Below are positions 1 to 9,040 of a DNA stretch of 64,000 nt, piece by piece. The stretch covers positions 282,479,533-282,543,532 of the forward strand of contig CM042689.1 in the NCBI GenBank assembly GCA_023614405.1, given 5' to 3'. How positions within the stretch are numbered: position 1 is the first letter of the stretch; each line of letters begins with the position of its first letter. The position numbers were made by a program, and so were the translations under genes. The DNA comes from Avena insularis (taxonomy: Eukaryota; Streptophyta; Magnoliopsida; Poales; Poaceae). Under the pieces are notes generated by a model that was not told where the DNA came from, did not search any database, and saw only the letters and a program-made list of their open reading frames with translations.

Positions 1-3000
1 TAATTGTTGGACCAAGCACGGAGAGAGAGGGGTTATAATGGAAGACAATGAACAAGAGGAGGAGGATGACAACTATCATGATTTCCTTGAGTACGGAGAT
101 ACTTCCATGGGGGATGCTGAAGGGGAGGATGAAGAAGAGACACATGATGAACCCGCTGATGATCTTGGTCGGACCATTGCCGATGCACGAAGAGATTGTG
201 AAACTGAAAAGGATAGGGAGAAGTTCAATCACATGCTAGAGGATCACAAAAATTTGTTATACCCAAAAATGGCCTGAAAAAGCTGGGCAGCACACTGGAA
301 TTGCTGCGATGGAAGGCCGAGTGTGCTATACCTGACTCCTCATTTGAAAAGTTGCTAAAAATGATGAAGAATATGCTTCCAAAAGATAACGTATTGCCCG
401 CCAGTACGTACCAAGCAAAGAGGTTGTCTGATACATGCATGTCCTAATGACTGCATCCTCCACCGCGGTGAGGAGTATGAGAATTTAGATGCATGCCAGG
501 TATGCACTTCACTTCGGTATAAGATTAGACGAGATGACCCTGGTGACGTTGAGGGAGAGCCCCTCCGGAAGAGGGTTCCTGCGAAGGTGATGTGGTATGC
601 TCCTATAATACCACGGTTGAAACGCTTATTCAGAAACAAAGAGCACGCCAAGTTGTTGCGATGGCATAAAGAGGAACGTAAGTCAGATGGGATGTTGAGA
701 CACCCCGCTGATGGGTCGCAATGGAGAAAAATCGATAGAAAGTACCCGGACTTTGCAAATGACGCAAGGAGTCTAAGGTTTGGTCTAAGTACAGATGGCA
801 TGAATCCCTTTGGGGAGCAGAGCTCCAGTCACAGCACCTGGCCCGTGACTCTATGCATCTATAACCTTCCTCCTTGGTTGTGCATGAAGCGGAAGTTCAT
901 TATGATGCCAGTGTTGATCCAAGGTCCGAAGCAACCCGGCAACGACATTGATGTGTACCTAAGGCCATTAGTGGAAGAACTTTTATAGTTGTGGCACGAA
1001 CCCGGGATACGCGTGTGGGATGAGCACAAGCAGGAAGAATTTAACCTCCGAGCATTGCTTTTCGTAACAATCAATGATTGGCCTGCTCTTAGTAACCTTT
1101 CAGGACAGTCAAACAAGGGATACAATGCATGCACACACTGTTTAGATGAGACTAAAAGTATATATTTGGAACATTATAAGAAGAATGTATACAATGAGCA
1201 TCGTCGATTTCTTTTGGCCAAGCATCCCTTAAGAAAGAAAGGCAAGCATTTCAACGATGCGGCATGTCACGCATGAAGCCTAAGGAGCGTACTGGTGCTG
1301 ATATATTTGATATGGTCAAAGATTTGGATCAACTGGTAACCTTTGGAAAGGGTCCTGGAGGAAAATCTGTTCCGAAAGATGATGAAGGACACGCACCCAT
1401 GTGGAAGAAGAAATCTATATTTTGGGAGCTACCATATTGCAAATTCCTAGAGGTCCGCTCTGCAATCGATGTGATGCATGTGACGAAGAATCTTTGCGTG
1501 AACCTGCTAGGCTTCTTGGGCATGTATGGGAAGACAAAAGATACACCAGAAGCATGAAAGGACCATCAACGTTTGAAAGACCCAGATGGCCTGCATCCAG
1601 AATGGTTTCAAGGTCATGCCAGCTACGCTCTTACCAAACAAGAGAAGGAAATATTTTTTGAATGCCTAAGAAGTATTAAGGTCCCGTCTGGCTTCTCGTT
1701 GAATATAAAGGGAATAATAAATATGGCAGAAAAAAAGTTCCAAAACCTAAAGTCTCATGACTGCCACGTGATTATGACGCAAATCCTTCCGATTGCATTG
1801 AGGGGGCTTCTACTAGATAATGTTCGAGTACCCATTGTAAAGCTATGTGCATTTCTCAATGCAATCTCTCAGAAGATAATCAATCCTGAAGATCTACCAT
1901 GGTTACAGAATGATGTGGTCCAATGTCTTGTCAGTTTTGAGTTGGTGTTCCCACCATCCTTCTTCAATATTATGATGCACTTGCTGGTTCACCTAGTCGA
2001 AGATATTTCCATTCTCGGTCCTGTATTTCTACACAATATGTTTCCCTTTGAGAGGTTCATGGGAATCTTAAAGAAATATGTTCGTAACCGTGCTAGGCCA
2101 GAAGGAAGCATCTCCAAGGGCTATGGAATAGAGGAGGTCATTGAATTTTGTGTTGACTTTGTTCCTGACCTTAAGCCGACTGGTCTTCCTCAATCGCGGT
2201 ATGAGGGGAGACTGAGTGGAAAGGGTACTCTAGGAAGGAAATCAATAATATGTAGGGACGGACATTCTTACACCGAAGCACATTACACCGTTCTATAGAA
2301 TTCTATCTTGGCAGCCCCATATATCGAGGAACACAAGAAAATCTTACGCTCCAACAATCCTGGAAAGCATGACTCTTGGATTAGAGATGAACACATGAAG
2401 AGTTTCGGCGGTTGGTTGCAACATCTCATCAAAAACAACACTCTTGGAGATCAGCTATACTTGTTGTCTAGGTCACCATCTTCGACTATATCAACTTTCC
2501 AAGGGTATGAGATAAATGGGTATACATTTTACACGATAGCCCAAGATAAGAAGAGCACCAACCAAAACAGTGGTGTCCGCTTTGATGCAACAGACAACAA
2601 TGGGTCAAAGACCACATATTATGGTTACATAGAGGAGATATGGGAACTTGACTATGGACCTACTTTTAAGGTCCCCTTGTTTCGGTGCAAATGGGTCAAG
2701 CTGACAGGAGGAGGGGTTGAGGTAGACAATAAATACGGAATGACATCATTGGATCTCAACAATCTTGGATACTTAGACGAACCATTCGTCCTAGCCAATG
2801 ATGTGTCTCAGGTTTTCTATGTGAAGGACATGTCTACCAAACCTAGAAAAAGAAAAAATAAGAAAAAGAATACATCAGACGATGAGCCAACGCGCCACAT
2901 AGTTCTTTCAAGAAAAAGAAAAATCGTGGGAGTGGAGGACAAGACAGACATGTCAGAAGATTGTGATAAGTTTCATGAAATTCCTCCCTTCGTGGTGAAG

Positions 3001-3081
3001 GATGACCCAAGCATCATGTTAATGAATGAAGATGCTCCATGGATACGACAGGATCAGAAAGGAACAAACGCGAAGAAATGA
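1..3081 (+). pseudogene. CACTA A transposase (TNP2-like), 5'-truncated by window edge and broken
   Basis: TNP2/TNPD-type transposase of the CMC superfamily, which cuts and joins the element ends. The reading frame is open from base 2 (W-T-K-H-G-E then an acidic Glu/Asp-rich stretch). The Transposase_21 core spans about 590-1540, with a conserved STDGMNPFG block (Asp at 794) and SAIDVMHVTKN (Asp at 1468). A DUF4218-like part follows (about 1573-2298, with MFPFERFMG), then a DUF4216-like part (about 2440-2830, with YYGYIEEIWELDY) and a basic Lys/Arg-rich tail to the stop at 3081. Breaks: frameshift near 277, in-frame stops at 986-988 and near 1555 and 2296, and a frameshift near 1265. The N-terminal zinc-finger-like domain lies left of the window. 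Family assignment is firm; activity is lost. Confidence 0.9.
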
Positions 3082-3984
3082 TATGTAATAATTGTAACAT
3101 TTTATGAGTGAAGATGGTCCATGCATGTGTCCATTTTTATAGTGTTGTCTGCAAACAATCTTGAGTGTGTTAGTCCTGTTTTGTGGCTGGACCGGGACTA
3201 AAGGAGGGCCTTTAGTACCGATTCATACTTACCATTAAGATCTGATCTCCAAACGCGTGATGTCACATATTAGGGAGTGCCTCTATGACCAGTTTCTCGG
3301 AGATGCCGGAGGACTGGGCTCCGTCGGCATCTCCCTGAAACTGGCCGTAGTGGTGTCCCTGCTCTCGAAAACCATCTTGCAGCTTGTAACTTCTCTAACT
3401 AGATCAATACGCCTGGGAGCTAACTAATTTCACATATTAGGGAGTGCCTCTATGACCAGTTTCTCGGAGATGCCGGAGGACTGGGCTCCGTCGGCATCTC
3501 CCTAAAACTGGCCGTAGTGGTGTCCCTGCTCTCGAAAACCATCTTGGAGATGCCTCAAACTGGCTGGAGGACTGGACTCACAAGGATGCCTATTTATAGT
3601 ACAAGCAGCTCGGCATAATGTCGACACTCACGACATAATGTCGACACTCACCCCTATTATTAGTGCTGACTCATGTTTAGTCCCGGTTGGTGTCTCCAAC
3701 CGGGACTAAAGGTTCATCTTTAGTCCCGGTTGGTTTCACCATCCGGGACAAGGTACAAGCCGCACGACATAATGTCGACACTCACCCCTATTATTAGTGT
3801 TGCCTAGCCCAGTCTGCCGCAATCCCTTTAGTCGCGGTTGGTTTATCCAACCGGGACTAAAGATGAACCCTCTATTTATATAGGCATTTCCCTCTATTTG
3901 TGAGGTAACACTCAAGACATTTATTAATATTAAAAACCGGGACAAACCGGGACTAGCTAACACTCGGGACTAAAGCCGCCCCCT
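3082..3984 (+). repeat. Central block of CACTA A: TAGTCCCGG inverted motifs and direct repeats
   Basis: No coding sequence. It contains many copies of TTTAGTCCCGGTTGG and its complement, including a clean inverted pair at 3676-3710, and variants at 3720-3750 and 3828-3862. The phrase GACATAATGTCGACACTCAC recurs at about 3620, 3635 and 3768. A 117-bp direct repeat (3263-3379 and 3430-3546) is embedded. The motifs are the same as in the 3' subterminal region, so this block likely carries binding sites for the element's motif-binding protein; that role is inference. Confidence 0.75.
3263..3546 (+). repeat. 117-bp direct repeat, each copy with a hairpin
   Basis: Two nearly identical copies, 3263-3379 and 3430-3546, separated by 50 bp. 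Each contains an inverted repeat of about 20 bp (CCAGTTTCTCGGAGATGCCG paired with CGGCATCTCCCTGAAACTGG, roughly 18 of 20 paired) around a 16-nt loop. The visible difference between copies in the arm is CCTGAAACT versus CCTAAAACT. Confidence 0.8.
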
Positions 3985-4665
3985 TTAGTCATAATCATGC
4001 CTAGTCCTATAGTACGCAGCTTCAGGGTCTTCTTCTTCATCGTCATCGTCACCTGCCACTCCGGGGATCCTCAGCCCATCCATGGCATATACCAGGGGCC
4101 ATTCCAGCCTCGAATTCATGGCGGGCGGGAGAGGGGTCTCCTGGAAGACGATGCCGCTACCGCCAGGCCGGTGTGGGGCCTTTTTGTGGCTCTGTGGCGG
4201 GTGGACTCGTTGGTACCGCAGGCGAGGATGGTCTCCCCCAGCGATGTAGCGCATCACTCTGATGATAGTATGGTTCGCCCACCACAGACGATGGTCGGCT
4301 TCGTTGTGGTTCACCGGTGGCGGGCCATCAACCTCGTACCTGGCGAGCTCCCTTTCCTGCCTATTAGCGAAGAAGACATTCCAGGTGTCGTAGTTGTCAG
4401 GATCCCACTAGGGATCCATCCGCTGCTCCGGCGTGAGCTCGTGGTAGAAGTGGTTTGTGATGGCCGCCTAGCTTGCGGAACCTTGAGAGACAGGAGGGAC
4501 AGGAACCCCTCCAGCGCTCATCATCCAGCCGGCAGGCGGCCGGTATCCCGGCGGACAAGGGTAGTTGGAGGCGCACAACGCCTCGGTCTCCTCGAGGGTC
4601 AGAATGGCCCAGTAGGCGTTGTCCATTGTTCTAAGAGAGGAAGGTGTGGATGTGTGGATAGCCAT
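3985..4665 (-). pseudogene. Reverse-strand passenger pseudogene inside CACTA A
   Basis: One minus-strand frame runs from an ATG at 4665 to a stop at 3985 (227 codons) with only two internal TAG stops (about 4468 and 4410). The composition is protein-like: an N-terminal part with YWAILTLEETEALC, a Pro/Gly stretch, then TPEQRMDP, WDPDNYDTWNVFFANRQERE, and an acidic run (DDDDEEEDPEAAYYRT) at the C-terminus. I do not recognise the family. It lies opposite to the element's own genes and is flanked on both sides by TTTAGTCCCGGTT motifs (3980s and 4740-4760, 4842-4875). It may be a captured host gene piece or an element-specific antisense gene; the plus-strand frame opposite it (3997-4746) looks like its shadow. 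Confidence 0.55.
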
Positions 4666-4739
4666 GGCGTGATCGCCCTAAATATAGAGGGAAAGGGTGG
4701 GAAAACTTGGCATGAAGATTTGGGAAATGGCGGGAAATA

Positions 4740-4876
4740 TCTTTAGTCCCGGTTAGTGACTACATCTGGGACTAAAAGCTCTCGTAGAAAGGAAAGGGCG
4801 GGAAAACTTGGCGGGAAGCAGTGGAAAATGGCGGGAAATATCTTTAGTCCCGGTTTGTGACTATAATCAGGACTAA
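4740..4876 (+). repeat. TAGTCCCGG motif pairs
   Basis: Two CTTTAGTCCCGGTTAGTGAC-type motifs at about 4740 and 4842 with inverted partners near 4768 and 4868, separated by a duplicated GGAAAGGGCGGGAAAACTTGG-like phrase (about 4690 and 4791). They bound the passenger pseudogene on its 5' side. Confidence 0.7.
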
Positions 4877-5540
4877 ATGGATATTATATTAAGATTCTTT
4901 ATATTTTTCTGATAATAATAGACATATTAATTGTGTTATTTGGATTATTACAATAAAAGATATGATTTTCCAAAGTTTTTATATTTGATTTGAATTAAAA
5001 AAAGAAAATTTACAAATAAAATAATTTATAAATGATGTGAAACAGATAAATGGATATTATATTAAGATTCATTATATTTTTCTGATAATAATAGGCATAT
5101 TATTTGTGTTATTTGGATTATTACAATAAAAGATATGATTTTCGAAAGTTTTTATATTTGATTTGAATTAAAAAAAGAAAATTTACAAATGAAATAATTT
5201 ATAAATGATTCAAACTAATAAATGGATATTATATTAAGATTCTTTATATTTTTCTGATAATAATAGACATATTATTTGTGTTATTTGGATTATTACAATA
5301 AAAGATACGATTTTCCAAAGTTTTTATATTTGTTTTGAATTAAAAAAAGAAAATTTACAAATGAAATAATTTATAAATGATGCAAACAGATAAATGGATA
5401 TTATATTAAGATTCTTCATATTTTTCTAATAATAATAGATATATTATTTGTGTTATTTGGATTATTACAATAAAAGATATGATTTTTCAAAGTTTTTATA
5501 TTTGATTTGAATTAAAAAAAGAAAATTTATAAAAAAACAA
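4875..5540 (+). repeat. 172-bp AT-rich tandem array, about 3.9 copies
   Basis: Units begin with AAATGGATATTATATTAAG at 4875, 5048, 5220 and 5392, a period of 172-173 bp. The copies differ by few substitutions. They are AT-rich and contain no ORF. The array sits between the passenger pseudogene and the promoter of the second CACTA A gene. Confidence 0.9.
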
Positions 5541-5745
5541 TTAGTCGCGGGTCGTGGCTGGACCCGAGACTAAAGGGTACTCATGGCAAAAAAGCGAAAT
5601 GAAAAACCCTTTAGTCGGGTGGTCGTGGCTTAACCCGCGACTAAAGGGGGGTCTTTAGTCGCGGGTTAAGCCACGGCCCGGGACTAAAGACCCTTTAGTC
5701 CCGTCCCGTGGCTTGACCCGCGACTAAAGGGGGGTCCCTATATAT
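5541..5745 (+). promoter_or_regulatory. Motif cluster and TATA box upstream of CACTA A gene 2
   Basis: Five or more inverted and direct copies of TTTAGTCGCGGGTTAAGCC-type motifs, a variant of the terminal TAGTCCCGG motif, are packed into about 190 bp. They end directly before a TATA box at 5739-5745 (CTATATATT). The arrangement suggests that the motif-binding protein regulates this promoter; that is inference. Confidence 0.6.
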
Positions 5746-6661
5746 TCTGGCGCCAGGGGAGTTGCTGCCCCAACACTTCGCATTTCTCGACGAAGACGAA
5801 GCACACAGACGAAGACGAAGCAGGGGAGGTGCTGTCCGATTCCGCCGCCGCTCCGCCGTGCGTACGTGCTCCGTCGTGCCGCCGCTCCGCCGTGCTACCG
5901 CGCGCCGCCTCGCTGCCTAGCCGCTCCGGCGCCGTGCTCGATCTCCGCCTTGTCTCGTGCCGCCTCGCGCCGCGCGCCTCGCCGGGCGCTGCCTCGCTGT
6001 GCCGCCGCGCGCCGCCCCGCCGTGCCTCGATCGGTGAGAGCTCGAAGGGAGTACGGGCGGGTGTGGTTTTTTTGTAATTATTAGTTAGCTAGGTTATTAA
6101 TTATTGTAATTGTAATTAGCTAGGATTAGGATTAGGATTATTAGTTAGCTAGGGTTATTAATTATTGTAATTGTAATTAGCTAGAATTAGCTAGGTTTTT
6201 TTGTAATTATTAGTTAGCTAGGATTATTAATTATTGTAATTAGCTAGGGTTATTTTTTTGTTTTAGTTATTAGCTAGTATTATATTGTTTTACCACAATT
6301 AATATTAGGATTATTATTTTACCACAAATAATATTAGGTTTTACCATAATTAATATTAGGAAATGTTATAGTTTTTTTCTATAGTTTTTTTTATATTAGG
6401 GTTTTTTGTTTTAGTATTAGGATTATTGTTTTAATTAAAATATTAGAATTAGGATTATTGTTTTAGTGATTTTTTTGTTTTATTTATTACGATTAGAATT
6501 AGGATTAGGATTAGGGTTATTTTTTTTGTTTTAGTTATTATGATTATTGTTTTAGCACAAATAATATTAGGATTATTATAATTAGGATTATATTGTTTTA
6601 GTTATTAGTATTATTGTTTTTTCTAACCTGTTTAACTCTCTTTTTTATAGATAATTAAGTC
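5746..6661 (+). other. 5' leader exon and first intron of CACTA A gene 2
   Basis: A GC-rich leader (about 5760-6050, repeated GACGAAGACGAAGCA and Cys/Arg/Pro-coding-like runs) is followed by an AT-rich stretch made of TTAGTTAGCTAGG and GGATTAGGATTA phrases up to about 6650. The stretch ends in a good acceptor (TTTTTTATAG) just before the ATG at 6662. I see no protein-coding signal. CACTA B has the same layout: GC-rich leader, long first intron, ATG just after the acceptor. Confidence 0.55.
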
Positions 6662-8550
6662 ATGGATCCATCCGAAGATCCTGGTCGCATCGGTGAAGGT
6701 TTTCTTCAGGGCATGATAAGAGGTGAAATTCCTCTTAATATTACTACCGGCGCTGAAGATATTTTGCTCGAGGAAGAGATATCCTCATATCTGAATCCAT
6801 CCGGTGATGGACTAGAGGAAAACCTAATATACCAAGGGGAAGACCAGATGGACGAAGGGCAAACAAATAACACCAATAATGATGGCCCCTCGACAGGATT
6901 CGGCGAGGTACATATATATATAAAGTCTCGTGTTACCTCTATTCATTAACTGATCTAGATATATATTAATCACTCTCTCTTCTTATTTTAGCCCACCGGA
7001 TCGAAGCAATTGACAGCTCGAACGAAACGAGGGCCGAACAAAAAGTTGGATGGTAATCAGAGGTTCACCATCGAAGAAATAGATGATGATGGTGAACCGA
7101 TTGCTCCAGAGAAGCACTGGAGGATTTTTATAAATCAATGCGGGGTGCTTGTTAGGGACAACCTGCCGATCACCATCCAAGAATGGAATAAGTCAAAGAA
7201 AGCCGGTGAAGAATCCAACAGCTATGTCACCGATGATGCCAAAGATGACCTTTGGCAGAAGCTCATAGCGCATTTCATACTACCTCCAGAGTATGAGGAA
7301 TTTGAGGTAGATGGTATTACCCCAAGGCCGGGTGGTCTTGAAAATAGAGCGGAAGTCAAGGAGTGGGCACTGAGCAAGATGGCTGATCTGTACCGGAACC
7401 ACAAGAAAAGTTTATACGCGAAATATGTCGCGAAAAAGAAAACTCCAGACTTCAAAGGAGTAAACGAGAAGTTGAGACAATAGTGGCCCGATTTTGTACA
7501 GTACAAGCAATCTGATAAAGAAAAGGCAAAGTCGGCAAAGAACGCGTTAAATGCTGCCAACAAGAAATACCATCATAAAATGGGGACAGGTGGCTAAAAG
7601 AGTGCCATCCCTAAGTGGGAAACTATGGAGAAGGATATGAGGGCTAGAAGCGTCACTCCTGGTACAGATGGATGGCCCGAGAGGTCAAAGCACTGGCGGT
7701 ACGGGCACTGTCCTAAAAAGGGATGGATGGTATCCTTGGACCCAGAAAAAGGGAAGACATTATTTCATGATAAAATTCTAAAACCCTCCCAAGACCTTAT
7801 TCAAGCAATCAACGATGCTCAATTGGGACTGTTCCGTCCCGAGAGAGAGAACGACGAGCTGACGCACGCCCTAGGGAATCCTGAAAAGGGAGGACAAACA
7901 CAAGGCAAAGGCGCCGTTGTCTCATGGAAGAAAGGGTTTCCTCAGTACGATGCCAGTTACAGAAGCCGTCAGAGAAAGAAGGACCGGGAGGCAGACCGGA
8001 TCTCTAGGGTAGAGCAAGACCTAGGTGATCTGAAAAACCTCATGCATGAAATTATCCAAAGGCCGCCGTCGTCAACTCACCGGCGGTCTGATGATCCTGC
8101 ATTGGATCTTAGCCAACGGAGAAGCAGCGTGGCTTCCACGGAGGTCCGTGCTGATGATCAAGCACTGCTGGATGATGCACCGGCTCCTCACTACCCCGTG
8201 GATGATGTCAGAGAGATGGCACAATGTGAGCTACATCAGCCAATGAACAACCTGTCCTTCAAGGTGGTGATCGGCACTGCTTTACCTTGTCTACCTGGAG
8301 CACTCCACCATTCACTTCCGATTCCACCAGGCTATGCTCGTGTCATGGTGGATGACATAGTGGAGGATTTTGTGGACCTAGAGATTGAAATCGCTACGCC
8401 TGAAGGCCTTACGAAACTAGGAGATGTCAAGCGCAACATCATTCTATGGAATAAGAAGTACATCAAGTTTCCAGGCTCGGCGCCAAGGCCACCGACTCCA
8501 AGGAATCCAAATCCACCCCGCATCGAATATCGTCCACCTCCAAGTCCACC
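6662..8550 (+). pseudogene. CACTA A gene 2, 5' part, interrupted by the Gypsy insertion
   Basis: Exon 1 (6662-6907, MDPSEDPGRIGEGF...) is acidic and ends at a GT donor. A short intron to the AG at 6990-6991 leads into exon 2, in frame, with TKRGPNKKLDG and a long helical Lys/Glu-rich region. In-frame stops occur at 7481-7483 and about 7594; the frame then stays open from 7625 to the insertion. Later parts include LKNLMHEIIQRPPSS and a domain with VIGTALPCLPGALHH and IPPGYARVMVDDIVEDFVDLE, then Pro-rich PPPSPP. This is the usual second ORF of grass CACTA elements, often labelled plant transposase or TNPA-like. The Gypsy enters between codons of the Pro-rich segment; joining 8550 to 20479 restores the frame. 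Confidence 0.8.
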
Positions 8551-9040
8551 TGATGGGGATATGCCTACCGGGGTATACCCAGCGGGACGTTTCGGACTGT
8601 CCCAAGAACTGGCGAGTGGGCCTGCAAGACGGCGACTGGATCAAGGCCTGGCGTGGATCCAAGCGACTGGAAGCTGAAGGCCCAGGAGAGTAGATAGGCC
8701 CAGTCGGATTAGGTTAAACGAGTACCGAAGCCTTAACTGATTCGGTTGAGATATGTAAACCCTAGGGGGAGGTGAGTCTATATAAACCTCCCTACAGGGC
8801 GTGTAGAGGCACGTTCCATCATACACCCAAGCGACTCGCCGCCTAGCCGTCGAGCTCGCCCCATTGTACCTCCACCATAATACAATCTAGCAGGAGTAGG
8901 TCTTTACCCTCTGGGGGCCGAACCAGGGTAAAACCCTGTGTCTCCGCCCTCATCTCGCACCGCAGATGGCTGGCCACCCTTTCCCTTCGTTCTACTACTC
9001 GCTGCCGATTGCAGCATCTGCCGTGACCATTCCCACGACA
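8551..9040 (+). repeat. 5' LTR of Gypsy A
   Basis: TGATGGGGATATGCC at the start and CATTCCCACGACA at the end. A TATA box lies at 8779-8786 (TATATAAA). The gag ATG (8966) lies inside the LTR, so both LTR copies supply a start codon. Pair: 19983-20473. Confidence 0.95.

Noticed and set aside
3997..4746. 250-codon plus-strand ORF
   Set aside because: Its composition fits a shadow of the minus-strand frame 4665-3985, which shows more protein-like content and acidic runs; no family signal on the plus strand.
6117..6160. GGATTAGGATTAGGATTA run resembling telomeric repeat
   Set aside because: The unit is not TTTAGGG and the run is short and mixed with TTAGTTAGCTAGG phrases; a simple AT-rich intron sequence is more likely.
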